DNA of 43,116 bases from positions 1-43,116 of the forward strand of contig JACOUA010000414.1 of NCBI GenBank assembly GCA_016178075.1, in the 5' to 3' direction. Shown piece after piece: positions 1 through 7,301 of this stretch. How positions within the stretch are numbered: the first letter of the stretch is position 1; every line of letters starts with the position of its first letter. Made by a program: the position numbers and the translations under genes. A model generated the notes under the pieces. That model made no database searches. It was given only the letters and a program-made list of their open reading frames with translations, and was not told where the DNA came from. The DNA is from Acidobacteriota bacterium. Lineage in GTDB: Bacteria; Acidobacteriota; Vicinamibacteria; Vicinamibacterales; JACQTH01.

Positions 1-998
1 GGAGTTCGGGATTCGGGATTCGAATGGCTTTTTTCACGCGAGCCCCCAGTCCCGAGTCCCGAATCCCGGCTGACCAAATACCCGCCGTCGATCTCATGGC
101 GGGTCCCGTCGACTACTTGATAGATCACCGGTTTGTGCTGACGAATTTCGCCGACCGCGGTCGACAGCACCAGGTCGCCCCGATCGTCGATCCGCAGATC
201 GTCGATGCCGTCGAATGACAACTTGATCTGTTCCGGGTCCGCGCCGGGCGCGACGATGAAGTCGTATTCGAGCTGCTGCTGGTTGCCGTAGTAGACCAGG
301 TCGATGCCGGGATAGACGTCGTGGTAACGCACCTTCGCGAATGTCGGGATGTCCGTGCGCCACTTGGTCGGATCGTTCCCGATGAAATAGTTGGTCCGAC
401 CGGGGAGCTCGCCTTCGCCGGTCACGCCCACATCCAGCCGTGCACCCTCGAGTGTTATGCGGACGGCCGCGCCTTTTTTTAGTGCTCGCGGGGCGGCCGC
501 TCCGCCCCTCCCAAGAGCTGCGACTGGGCTCCGCGGCGGCTCATTGTTTGATCCGGGGACCCCTCGATCCCCGTTGGCCCCGCGAGCTGCTGCTCCTCGA
601 CTCCCGCTGCTAGAAGGTTCGCTCGTCACAGCGGCCGCAGGCGCTGTATCGCTGAGCAGGAACGTGGCGCCGGTCTGCGTGAGAAACAGCTGCGCGCCAC
701 GGCCGCGGGTCGTGAACTTCACCTGCGGATCCGTCTGACCCCGGTTGGCTTCAAAGCTCAAAGGCAGGCGGCCATACGACTCCTTGAATTTGGCGATTTG
801 GCGATCTGACGATTTGGCGATTGCCCCGTTTTCGTGCCTGGCTTGAGCCGCCTTTTCGTGGCTTCCGGCTTTAGCCGGAAGATCTTCCGCCTGCAGGCGG
901 ACCCCACGAGCGGTTGGCAGGCCGGTCGCGCCGACGGCGAGCATCGCCGCCGCCACCGCGAATTGCCGAACACGGACGCCGCGTGCGGTCGAAACCAT
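1..998 (-). CDS. DUF7948 / SBBP-type secreted protein, 5' part (runs off left edge)
   Basis: The minus strand is open without a stop from an ATG at 998 to the window edge (about 332 codons), with a GGAG 6 nt upstream of the ATG. The first about 30 residues look like a signal peptide (basic start, Ala/Val/Leu core). A match to the N-terminal domain of acidobacterial SBBP-repeat proteins (DUF7948) follows: 'LSFEANRGQTDPQVKF' near residues 80-95, 'NYFIGNDPTKWRTDIPT' and 'VYPGIDLVYYGN' after residue 200, and 'HKPVIYQVVDG' near the visible end. In that family this domain precedes beta-propeller or SBBP repeats, which would lie left of the window. Two stretches of the protein are encoded by genomic repeat DNA (789-901 and 4-69), and residues about 130-175 are Gly/Ala/Arg-rich low complexity. 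The function is unknown; an extracellular or surface role is inferred from the signal peptide. Confidence 0.8.
   Translation of the reverse strand, partial: MVSTARGVRVRQFAVAAAMLAVGATGLPTARGVRLQAEDLPAKAGSHEKAAQARHENGAIAKSSDRQIAKFKESYGRLPLSFEANRGQTDPQVKFTTRGRGAQLFLTQTGATFLLSDTAPAAAVTSEPSSSGSRGAAARGANGDRGVPGSNNEPPRSPVAALGRGGAAAPRALKKGAAVRITLEGARLDVGVTGEGELPGRTNYFIGNDPTKWRTDIPTFAKVRYHDVYPGIDLVYYGNQQQLEYDFIVAPGADPEQIKLSFDGIDDLRIDDRGDLVLSTAVGEIRQHKPVIYQVVDGTRHEIDGGYLVSRDSGLGTGGSREKSHSNPESRT
4..69. repeat. Facing heptamer arrays (GATTCGG word) inside a CDS
   Basis: Left arm 4-22 is about three copies of a GGATTCG-like 7-mer. Right arm 51-69 holds the reverse-complement word (CCCGAGT, CCCGAAT, CCCGG). 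The loop is about 28 nt. Unlike most such elements in the window this one lies inside an open reading frame and is translated as a Ser/Arg/Gly-rich stretch. Confidence 0.8.
789..825. repeat. 8-nt word array (GATTTGGC) inside the DUF7948 CDS
   Basis: About four degenerate copies of an 8-mer (GATTTGGC, GATTTGGC, GATCTGAC, GATTTGGC). Its reverse-complement partner lies at 1072-1106, so the two arms flank the start codon and upstream region of the DUF7948 gene with about 245 nt between them. Read on the minus strand it encodes a repetitive 'AIAKSSDRQIAKFK' stretch. Confidence 0.75.
862..901. repeat. Two adjacent palindromes within the DUF7948 CDS
   Basis: 862-881 is an 8-bp-arm hairpin with a 4-nt loop (CTTCCGGC / GCCGGAAG). 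886-901 is a perfect 16-bp palindrome (TCCGCCTGCAGGCGGA). Both lie in the coding sequence between the signal peptide and the conserved domain. The first resembles the GCCCGGCTTCAGCCGGGC hairpins at 12804-12821 and near 33430. Confidence 0.7.
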
Positions 999-1071
999 GA
1001 TCATCTCCGTCGCCGCCAGGTTGACCGTCTCTCGACGGGCGCGGCGTCAAATCAACGAATCAAGCAATCAA

Positions 1072-1106
1072 TCGCCAAATCGCCCAATGGCCAGATCGCC
1101 AAATTC
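1072..1106. repeat. 8-nt word array (GCCAAATC), partner of 789-825
   Basis: Copies AATCGCCA, AATCGCCC, AATGGCCA, GATCGCCA, AATT. It ends inside the stop codon of the pilin-like gene (TGA at 1105-1107) and is the reverse complement of the array at 789-825. Confidence 0.7.
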
Positions 1107-1866
1107 ACCGTGTATCGCCCGAGATCACGTACACGAAGTCGTCGCCGGTGCGCGCGGTGCCTTTCGTCGAGTTCCCTCCGAACGGCGTCTCGAACCGGCG
1201 ATTGCGGCCAGCCGACACGCAGATCACGTCGCGGTCCCAGCCGCCGCTGCGCTGTCCCTCGCCGCTGCCCGCTGTCGCATCCGTCGCGACCGACAGGAAG
1301 ACCGAGTTGACGACGTAGGGATTGCCGTGCGGATCCGGGCCGACATGCGGCTCGAGATAGGCGCCGCGCCAGCCCAGAAAGAACGCGGGCCCTGGCACCC
1401 GGAAGCCCGCGAGCGGGTTGTGGTTCCCGACGGTACCCGGCGTCCCGTAGGTCGGCAAGTTCTGGAGGAACTGGCTCTCCATCGTGTCGCCGCTCACGGG
1501 CCCCATGTCCCAGTTGAGAAAGCCGGCGCCGTCGATGTCGGGATGGCTGAAGTCGGGCGCCGTCGACGAATCGATGTCGTCGGCGAACGAGATCGAGTCG
1601 CCGTCGCTGTAGAGGACGTCGACACGGTTGATCTTGATGCACGGGTCGGCGGTGATGTTGCGCAGGCACGGGCCGACGTCGCGCGCCAGGCGCATGACGG
1701 TCGCGCCAATCGCCTCGCAATCCTCTTTGACCTTGACGTCCTTGGCGTCGTTGACGAAGTCGTTGATGGAGGGCGCCAACACGCCGGTGAGAACCATCAA
1801 GACCAAAAGAATGATGGTCGTCTCGACGAGCGAGAGGCCGTGGGGTTGGAAGACACGTCGACGCAT
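1105..1866 (-). CDS. Type II/IV pseudopilin-like protein
   Basis: The predicted product is 253 aa. It opens with a short basic leader and a prepilin peptidase site followed by a hydrophobic helix ('HGLSLVETTIILLVLMVL'), the hallmark of class III prepilin leaders: Gly before the cleavage point and Glu at +5 of the mature protein. About 220 residues of globular domain follow, with two Cys (near residues 37 and 56) and Gly/Asp-rich loops, as in GspG/PilA-like minor pilins. The start at 1866 was preferred over an in-frame ATG at 1872 because an AGGA lies about 6 nt upstream of it. By family it would be cleaved and methylated by PilD and inserted in the inner membrane. A second leader-like gene lies just upstream at 1969-2247. 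No secretion ATPase or PilC is in the window, so the machine it serves is unknown. Confidence 0.8.
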   Translation of the reverse strand: MRRRVFQPHGLSLVETTIILLVLMVLTGVLAPSINDFVNDAKDVKVKEDCEAIGATVMRLARDVGPCLRNITADPCIKINRVDVLYSDGDSISFADDIDSSTAPDFSHPDIDGAGFLNWDMGPVSGDTMESQFLQNLPTYGTPGTVGNHNPLAGFRVPGPAFFLGWRGAYLEPHVGPDPHGNPYVVNSVFLSVATDATAGSGEGQRSGGWDRDVICVSAGRNRRFETPFGGNSTKGTARTGDDFVYVISGDTR

Positions 1867-1968
1867 GAGCATTCCTGCCTGACGGAACAGCTCCGTTAAA
1901 GGGTTGCGTGACGCTCAGCCTCTAGTCGATCAAACGTAGTTCGTCGGCCGCGAGAACATCGCCCGGCT

Positions 1969-2247
1969 TCACCGGCTGGCCAGGGCGGTGGCGAGCAACT
2001 GCCTCCGCGAGTGGCTGTCCGTGTCCAGGGCCTCGGCGGCTACCCTGGCATCCGAGCCCGCCACGCCGGGTGCCGACCGCTCCGTGGCCGTGGGCAGGGG
2101 CGGCGGTTTGGAAGACGGCGAGCCAGCGGGCAGCGAGAGTGTCCCCAGCGCCAGCAGGCCCAACGCCACGCCAAACCGGAGCCACCTCGGGTCGATCGTC
2201 ATCTCGACGAGCGACATACGACCGTCACGGAAGATGCGGGGACGCAT
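1969..2247 (-). CDS. Small protein with a degenerate pilin-like leader; possible 3' frameshift
   Basis: A 92-aa frame starting MRPRIFRDGRMSLVEMTI. The start repeats the pattern of the downstream pilin (MRxRxFxxxGxSLVExTI), but an Arg separates Gly from the hydrophobic start and charged residues (DPRW) break the helix. A short membrane segment (GVALGLLALGTL) and a Pro/Ser/Ala-rich tail follow. The frame ends at 1969. The sequence just beyond reads in the next frame as KPGDVLAADELRLID and stops at 1922, which resembles a SAF-type 'PGdvLtaddLr' motif, so a -1/+1 frameshift may have removed the real C-terminus. It could be a decayed pilin paralogue or an unrelated small membrane protein. Function not recognised. 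Confidence 0.45.
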   Translation of the reverse strand: MRPRIFRDGRMSLVEMTIDPRWLRFGVALGLLALGTLSLPAGSPSSKPPPLPTATERSAPGVAGSDARVAAEALDTDSHSRRQLLATALASR

Positions 2248-2315
2248 GGCAAGCCTCCTGTGCGTAAATGGGCCGCCCCGCCAGGGGCGGCCCGCGCGGC
2301 CCCGCAACCGCGCTT

Positions 2316-2457
2316 AGGACCCGTCCCGGAATAAGTGCACCATTCTGGACGCCGAGGCATCCCGCCGGGCTTCGTTGCTCGTCGCTTACATACGCCCGGT
2401 ATGCGGGCGGGCGCCTCGACGCCCAGAATGGCCCACTTATTCCGGGACGGGTCCTTA
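2316..2457. repeat. 142-bp palindromic MITE-like element
   Basis: The terminal arms are a perfect 22-bp inverted repeat: AGGACCCGTCCCGGAATAAG plus TG at 2316-2337, reverse complement at 2434-2455. Symmetry continues inward imperfectly through CCATTCTGG and a CGAGGC / GCCTCG block to about 2375, so nearly the whole element folds on itself around a 40-nt centre (GCTTACATACGCCCGGTATGC region). No transposase is encoded. Both strands read open across it and give near-mirror peptides, as expected from the symmetry. Confidence 0.7.
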
Positions 2458-2804
2458 GGTCCGACCGACTGCCGAATGCGGAAGTCCTGAGCAACTCATG
2501 TGCCTGAGGGGAAAACATGTGCAGATTCGCAGATACCCGAGAAGATGTGGGCGGGCTCTAATGTTTGGCGTCAACGCGGAGCGTGGCCGCGTCTGACCGT
2601 GCCGCGCGGATGCGACGCTGGCCGGCGGGGCAAAAACCTGTAGATGTCGTGGATTAGCGACGCATCACGTGGAGGGCTTCACAGACTCGTGTACAGCACG
2701 CTTTTCTGCAGGAAGTGTTGATGCGGATCAGGGATCAGGGGTCAGGGATCAGGGACATTCAAATACCGACCCCCGACCCCCGATCCTCGATCCCCTCGCG
2801 TTCC
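2458..2804. other. Gene-free stretch left of the receiver gene
   Basis: No coding frame with recognisable protein character is seen. It holds the right flank of the palindromic element and, at 2725-2795, a paired heptamer array. No convincing promoter was identified. Confidence 0.5.
2725..2795. repeat. Facing heptamer arrays (GGATCAG word)
   Basis: Left arm 2725-2755: GGATCAG, GGATCAG, GGGTCAG, GGATCAG. Right arm 2767-2795: CCGACCC, CCGACCC, CCGATCC, TCGATCC. The loop is about 11 nt. The right arm ends 9 nt from the stop codon of the receiver gene (2805-2807). Confidence 0.85.
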
Positions 2805-3185
2805 TTACGTTGTCTCCGCCAGCAGCTCTTCGATCTTGCCGACGAAGTTGTCCAGGCTGAACGGCTTCTGCAGGTAGGCGGCGCCTTCGCGCGGGGCGTC
2901 GCTGACGACGACGGCGCCGTAGCCGGAGATGAAGAGGATGCGCATCGCCGGCCAGCGCTCGCGGAGGCGCACGGACAGCCCCGCGCCGCTTAGGCCCGGC
3001 ATCATGACGTCGGTCACCAGGAGGTCGACCGCGCCGGCCTCAGCGTCCGCGAGCCGGAGCGCGGCCTCGGCGTCGGCCGCCTCGATGACGCGAAACCGGC
3101 GCTCCCTGAGGTTTTTCGCCAGCATCGTCCGGACGGCAGCGTCGTCTTCCACGAGCAGGAGGCACTTGGCAGGAGGATCAGGCAC
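2805..3185 (-). CDS. Stand-alone response-regulator receiver (CheY-like)
   Basis: A single receiver domain of about 126 aa with no output domain. It has the acidic pair (LLLVEDDAAVR), the phosphoacceptor Asp in LLVTDVMMPGLSG, the Ser of the ISGYG switch position, and the conserved Lys in LQKPF. By family it is phosphorylated by a histidine kinase and acts by protein-protein contact or as a phosphorelay shuttle. No kinase is adjacent, so the partner is unknown. The GTG at 3185 was chosen because GAGAG lies 6 nt upstream; an in-frame TTG at 3191 is possible. Confidence 0.85.
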   Translation of the reverse strand: MPDPPAKCLLLVEDDAAVRTMLAKNLRERRFRVIEAADAEAALRLADAEAGAVDLLVTDVMMPGLSGAGLSVRLRERWPAMRILFISGYGAVVVSDAPREGAAYLQKPFSLDNFVGKIEELLAETT

Positions 3186-3212
3186 GCGCAACTCTCAGAA
3201 ACTCAGCACAAA

Positions 3213-3294
3213 CAGCTCACCACGGAGGCCACGGAGGCCACAGAGAAAACCTTGGCACTCTCTCTGTGTTCTTTGCGAGCTCTGTGGTGAGTCG
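3213..3294. repeat. Facing 9-nt arrays (CACGGAGGC word)
   Basis: Left arm 3213-3249 holds CACGGAGGC, CACGGAGGC, CACAGAGAA preceded by AGCTCAC. Right arm 3259-3294 holds CTCTCTGTG, TTCTTTGCG, AGCTCTGTG, GTGAGTC. It ends 6 nt before the stop codon of the hydrolase gene at 3301. Confidence 0.85.
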
Positions 3295-3300
3295 TGAACA

Positions 3301-4527
3301 TTATTGTGAGGTCGTCGTTGGCTTGATGGCCCCGAGCACCTGGCCGATGAAGTCGTTGAGGGCGCTGCCGCCCTGGATCCAGCGCACCACGACGACGAGA
3401 TCGTGCTCCCAGTCGATGTAGATGATGTTGGCACCGTTGCCGCGGAACGTGACGCTCGACTCGGGCGCGCTCGGGAGCGGCTTACGCCCCGTGTTCAGGA
3501 ACCAGTTCATGAAGCCATACTCGGCGTTGGCCTTGCCCGGCGTGCGCGCCATCTGGATCCACTTCTCGGACACGACCTGTTTGTCCTTCCAGCGGCCGTT
3601 TCGGAGGAACAGATACCCGAAGCGTGCCATGTCATGCGCGCTGATGAACATCCCGCCGCCCCAGTGGCCGCCACCGGTCATCGATTGCATCTTCTGGCCG
3701 TCCAGCTCGATCCACGAGTTCTCGTAGCCGTGCCAGCGCCAGGTGTTCGAGGCGCCAATCGGCCCCATGACCTCCTCGCGCAGCACGTCGGGGAGCGGGC
3801 GCCGCCACACGTGCAGCGCGACGAGCGCGAGCAGGTTTACGCGGACGTCGTTGTACTTGTAGTGGGTTCCGGGCTCCCACAGCTTCCGGTTCGGCCAGTC
3901 CGACGACCGTTCGCCCTCCGGCCGGTCGGCCCAGTCGGGTTTGCCCCAGAGGGTGCCCTGCCAGTCGCTCGTCTGGCGGAGCAGGTCATCCCAGGTGATC
4001 GTGGAATTGTGCGGGCCGTCGAAGAGCTCGGGCGTCGGCATGTAGTCGCGCGCCAGGTCGTTCACGTCCCTGATCAAGCCCTTCTGCCAGGCGAGCCCGA
4101 CGACCGTCGAGAGAAAGGTCTTCGTGACGCTGAACGTCATGTCGACTTGTCGCGTGCTGCCCCAGTCGGCGACGAGGTAGCCGTTCTTGATGATGAGGCC
4201 GTTCAGCGGGGCGCGTTCCTTCGTCGGGCCGATGAGGTTGTCGTACGGCTCGTTGCGGCCGAACGTGATCGCGTGATCGATCTCGAGGTCCCGGGGATTG
4301 GGGTTCTCCTTGGTCTTCACGAACGCCACGGCCTGCTCGATCTTCGTCGCCTCGAGGCCGACCTCGTCGGGCTTGCGGCACTCCCAGTCGTGGCGCGGCG
4401 GGAAATACGGCGAGGCCGTTTTCTGTGCAGGCGTCTGGGCCGATGGCGACTCGACGAGCGGCATCGTGACGCCACAAGCAAGGAGGACGAGCGCGACCGG
4501 CACAGCGCAGTGGGACCGGAACTTCAT
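3301..4527 (-). CDS. Serine beta-lactamase-fold hydrolase (PF00144 type)
   Basis: The product is 408 aa with an N-terminal signal peptide (MKFRSHCAVPVALVLLACGV; the Cys hints at a lipoprotein but the lipobox is poor). The active-site SxxK is present as SVTK in 'DMTFSVTKTFLSTVVGLA'. The second-motif Tyr lies in 'PGTHYKYNDVRVN', reading YND rather than the usual YxN. A Gly-rich 'GGGMFISAHDMARFGYLFL' and a C-terminal 'FRGNGAN' fit this family, which includes esterase EstB, D-aminopeptidases and class C beta-lactamases. It probably acts in the periplasm on an ester or amide; the substrate cannot be told from sequence and antibiotic resistance should not be assumed. The start at 4527 has a GGAGG 6 nt upstream. 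It lies between two repeat elements, so it is likely its own transcript. Confidence 0.85.
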   Translation of the reverse strand: MKFRSHCAVPVALVLLACGVTMPLVESPSAQTPAQKTASPYFPPRHDWECRKPDEVGLEATKIEQAVAFVKTKENPNPRDLEIDHAITFGRNEPYDNLIGPTKERAPLNGLIIKNGYLVADWGSTRQVDMTFSVTKTFLSTVVGLAWQKGLIRDVNDLARDYMPTPELFDGPHNSTITWDDLLRQTSDWQGTLWGKPDWADRPEGERSSDWPNRKLWEPGTHYKYNDVRVNLLALVALHVWRRPLPDVLREEVMGPIGASNTWRWHGYENSWIELDGQKMQSMTGGGHWGGGMFISAHDMARFGYLFLRNGRWKDKQVVSEKWIQMARTPGKANAEYGFMNWFLNTGRKPLPSAPESSVTFRGNGANIIYIDWEHDLVVVVRWIQGGSALNDFIGQVLGAIKPTTTSQ

Positions 4528-4556
4528 AGCCACCTCCGTCGGCGAATCATAACCCA

Positions 4557-4602
4557 GTAGCGAAGGCCTGTAGGCCTTCACAGACCTGAAGGTCTCCGCT
4601 AC
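4557..4602. repeat. Compound hairpin supplying the gpmA stop codon
   Basis: The ends GTAGCG (4557) and CGCTAC (4602) pair. Inside are two smaller hairpins, AAGGCCTGTAGGCCTT and AGACCTGAAGGTCT. The gpmA stop codon (4599-4601) lies within the right end. Confidence 0.7.
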
Positions 4603-5345
4603 CGCTGCCTGAGCTGGTTGGCGACGGCGTCGGTGGCGCGGGCGACCGCGTCGGGATCGCCGAGATATCGATGCCCGATTGAGGCCAGACTGTCGTCGAG
4701 ATCGTAGACGAGCGGGATTCCGGTCGGGATGTTGAGATCCACGATCTCCTCGTCGGAGACGTTGTCCAGATACTTCACGAGCGCGCGCAGGCTGTTGCCG
4801 TGCGCGGCGATGACGACTCGCTCGCCGCGGCGGATCGCGGGCGCGATCGCCTCGTGCCAGCAGGGGAGGACGCGGGCGATCGTGTCCTTGAGGCTCTCGG
4901 TCAGCGGGAGCGATGAAGGCGGCACGCCGGCGTAGCGCGGATCGCGCGCCGGGCCGCGCGGGTCGTCAGCCGCCAGCGGCGGCGGCGGGATGTCGTAGCT
5001 GCGGCGCCAGAGGTGCGTCTGGGCCTCGCCGTGCCTTGCGGCGGTCTCGGCCTTGTTCAGTCCCTGCAGCGCGCCGTAGTGCCGCTCGTTCAGCCGCCAG
5101 TCCAGGCGCGTCGGGATCCACATCAGATCCATCCGCTCCAGCACGATCCAGAGCGTCTTGATCGCGCGCCTCAAGAGCGAGGTGTAGGCGACGTCGAACC
5201 GGAAGCCTTCCTCGCGCAGCAGGCCGCCCGCGGCGCTCGCTTCCTCGACGCCTTTCGGCGACAGCGGCACGTCGGTCCACCCGGTGAACCTGTTCTCTTT
5301 GTTCCACGTGCTCTCGCCGTGGCGGATCAAGACGAGCTGATGCAT
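4599..5345 (-). CDS. gpmA: 2,3-bisphosphoglycerate-dependent phosphoglycerate mutase
   Basis: The product is 248 aa, the normal length for the dimeric dPGM family, and interconverts 3- and 2-phosphoglycerate in glycolysis in the cytoplasm. Seen: the phosphohistidine motif [10 protein letters not shown] (His9), [13 protein letters not shown], the Arg/Glu/Arg set in RRAIKTLW and [14 protein letters not shown], and the second catalytic His in [12 protein letters not shown]. The start at 5345 gives the family-typical [10 protein letters not shown]; upstream in-frame codons lie in repeat DNA. No strong Shine-Dalgarno is seen. Confidence 0.95.
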   Translation of the reverse strand: MHQLVLIRHGESTWNKENRFTGWTDVPLSPKGVEEASAAGGLLREEGFRFDVAYTSLLRRAIKTLWIVLERMDLMWIPTRLDWRLNERHYGALQGLNKAETAARHGEAQTHLWRRSYDIPPPPLAADDPRGPARDPRYAGVPPSSLPLTESLKDTIARVLPCWHEAIAPAIRRGERVVIAAHGNSLRALVKYLDNVSDEEIVDLNIPTGIPLVYDLDDSLASIGHRYLGDPDAVARATDAVANQLRQR

Positions 5346-5359
5346 CGATTTACCCACGA

Positions 5360-5427
5360 TCACCACAGAGACCACGGAGATCACAGAGATCAGTTTTGCT
5401 CTGTGGTCTCTGTGCTCTCTGTGGTGA
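5360..5427. repeat. Facing 9-nt arrays (CACAGAGAT word)
   Basis: Left arm 5360-5392: CACAGAGAC, CACGGAGAT, CACAGAGAT. Right arm 5399-5427: CTCTGTGGT, CTCTGTGCT, CTCTGTGGT, GA. The loop is only about 6 nt. It ends 1 nt before the stop codon of the protease gene (5429-5431). Confidence 0.9.
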
Positions 5428-5428
5428 G

Positions 5429-7051
5429 CTACTGGACACCGACTGCGGTCCAGCCCTGCGTGATGGCGCGTTCCGGGGCGCTGCCGGCGCCGTACAAGTC
5501 GCGCGCCGCTTGAATCGTCGCGGCCCGCGCGACGGCGAACGTGGCGTTCGACGGGAGCATCTGTGTAAAGGCGCGGTAGAACACCCGCTCGATCTGCTCG
5601 CGGTTGCCGGCGCCCACGCCCTGCACGCTCAGCCCGGAAGTCCGGTTCGTGCCGCCCTCGATCGCCAGGTAGAACGCGTGGTTCGAGATGCCTGAATTGC
5701 TGTGCACGCCGCCGTTGTCCGTCGTGCCGGTGAAGCGGAGGCTGTAATGATCGGGATGGCCGAACGCGCGGGGGTTCAGCATCGACCGGATGCCGGTCGT
5801 GATGACGTCCTCGCCGAGAATGTAGTCGGCCCGCAGAAGCCCCGATCCGGGTTGCTGGAAGAAGAACTCGGCGGAGGTGCCCATCATGTCCGAGAACGAT
5901 TCGTTGAGGGCGCCCGACTCGTTCATGTAAATCAGATTAGAGGTGAACCCCGTGACCCCATGGGTCAGCTCGTGGGCGACGACGTCGAGCGAGCCGGCCA
6001 GATAGGTCCAGGCACGTCCACTCGAGTCCCTGATGTTCGTCGGCAGGCCTTCGCCCAGTACGACCACCCCGCTGCCGGAGTAAAACGCGTTCTGATAATA
6101 CGAGCCGCGCACGCTCGAAGACGCGCCGCCGTAATCCTCGCGCCTGACGGGGTGCACGAGCAGGAGCATTCTCGAATTGTTGTCGTTCAAACCCCGTCGT
6201 CCGAACCGCTTGAAGTAGTAGTCGTAGGTGTACCCGGCATAGGCGTGGGCGTCCACGACGACCGGGTCGGTCCAGGCGTTGTCCGAGCGCTGCGCGCGAT
6301 CGGTTAGACCGAGCGACACCCTTCCGTTCAGGAAGTCCATGACCCGGTTCAGATCGCCTTTCATGTCGAACGTGATGAGCGAGACCGGGGGCCGGAGCGC
6401 ATCGACCGCGTAGAAGACGCCCGAGAGGAGCGAGACGCTCATCTTCTGCGGATCGCTCAGCACACCCGTTCCGCTTCCGACAACCGCCGTCGCCTGCTGC
6501 GACTCCATGTCGCTGTAGGACAGGACCACGTCGCCCGTGTTGGCGTCGAGGTAGTAGACGCGAATGTCGTCCTCGGTGGCCGCGCGGCCACGATAGCCGA
6601 GCACGAACCGATCCTGCAGCGGGAGGATCACGAGCTCGGGCGTGAGTGCCGGACCGAGCGCCTGGCCGGAGATGCGCTCGACGAGCGTCTTCGCTTCGTC
6701 CACGGTCAGGCCCGGCGTGACATCGACGTCGATGTCGGCATAGAGCATCCCGAACATCGAGACCGCCTTGCCGCTCTGGTCGAGCTGGCGCGCGACATCG
6801 GCGCCCACGACGCGCACACCGCGGTGATGCTGCGCGAGGCGTTCATGCGCGCGGCCGTCGATCAGCGTATCGGGTTCGAGCGACGTCACGCGGAGGTCGC
6901 CGTCCCGCGCCAACTGCGTGACCTGCGCGTCCCAGGCGCGCAGATCCGCCAAAGACACCGGTTGAATGGCTCGGAGATCGAGCGGCCGCTGGGCGGAGAG
7001 CGACACCCCGAGGAACACGCCGGCCAGGATCGGGATCCCGAGACGCTTCAT
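5429..7051 (-). CDS. M4-family (thermolysin-like) secreted metalloprotease
   Basis: The 540-aa product starts with a signal peptide ([20 protein letters not shown]), followed by an about 190-aa pro-region with an FTP-like inhibitory segment, then the mature enzyme. Zinc and catalytic residues are in place: HELTH at residues 360-364 with Glu361 catalytic, the third zinc ligand Glu384 (NESFSD, 20 residues after His364 as in thermolysin), and a substrate-binding His in [15 protein letters not shown]. The closing segment QGWTAVGV is typical of the family. It would be exported, self-cleaved and used for extracellular protein breakdown. The start at 7051 fits the signal peptide; there is no Shine-Dalgarno, but a TACGAT hexamer lies 10 nt upstream. 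Confidence 0.95.
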   Translation of the reverse strand: MKRLGIPILAGVFLGVSLSAQRPLDLRAIQPVSLADLRAWDAQVTQLARDGDLRVTSLEPDTLIDGRAHERLAQHHRGVRVVGADVARQLDQSGKAVSMFGMLYADIDVDVTPGLTVDEAKTLVERISGQALGPALTPELVILPLQDRFVLGYRGRAATEDDIRVYYLDANTGDVVLSYSDMESQQATAVVGSGTGVLSDPQKMSVSLLSGVFYAVDALRPPVSLITFDMKGDLNRVMDFLNGRVSLGLTDRAQRSDNAWTDPVVVDAHAYAGYTYDYYFKRFGRRGLNDNNSRMLLLVHPVRREDYGGASSSVRGSYYQNAFYSGSGVVVLGEGLPTNIRDSSGRAWTYLAGSLDVVAHELTHGVTGFTSNLIYMNESGALNESFSDMMGTSAEFFFQQPGSGLLRADYILGEDVITTGIRSMLNPRAFGHPDHYSLRFTGTTDNGGVHSNSGISNHAFYLAIEGGTNRTSGLSVQGVGAGNREQIERVFYRAFTQMLPSNATFAVARAATIQAARDLYGAGSAPERAITQGWTAVGVQ

Positions 7052-7138
7052 ATGAAACGAGATCGTACAGGAAAAACAGTCGTGGTGCCCGCCTTCAGGC
7101 GGCCGTGACGAGGCCCGGCTACAGAGCCTGCGAAATAA

Positions 7139-7221
7139 ACCGCAGAGGGCGCAGAGATCGCAGAGATCGTAAAGGTTTCTGCTTAGAAATTCTCTGCGTT
7201 CTCTGCGTGCTCCGCGGTGAG
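7139..7221. repeat. Facing 9-nt arrays (CGCAGAGAT word)
   Basis: Left arm 7139-7170: CGCAGAGGG, CGCAGAGAT, CGCAGAGAT, CG. Right arm 7190-7221: TTCTCTGCG, TTCTCTGCG, TGCTCCGCG, GTGAG. The loop is about 18 nt. Confidence 0.85.
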
Positions 7222-7264
7222 TTCTTCACAACCTTTACAGCCGGGCGCCATGACCACCCCGAGT

Positions 7265-7301
7265 CTGGCTGAGAGCTGAAAGCTGAGACCTGAAACCTGC
7301 G
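7265..7301. repeat. Single-arm heptamer array (GAGAGCT word)
   Basis: GAGAGCT, GAAAGCT, GAGACCT, GAAACCT, GC on the plus strand, with no facing partner nearby. It ends at the base next to the kinase stop codon (7302-7304). The arrays near 9648-9665 and 13331-13364 use a related word. Confidence 0.75.

Noticed and set aside
3301-4527. Calling the serine hydrolase an antibiotic-resistance beta-lactamase
   Set aside because: SxxK alone defines the wider PF00144 fold; the second motif is YND and no KTG-box typical of true beta-lactamases is clear.
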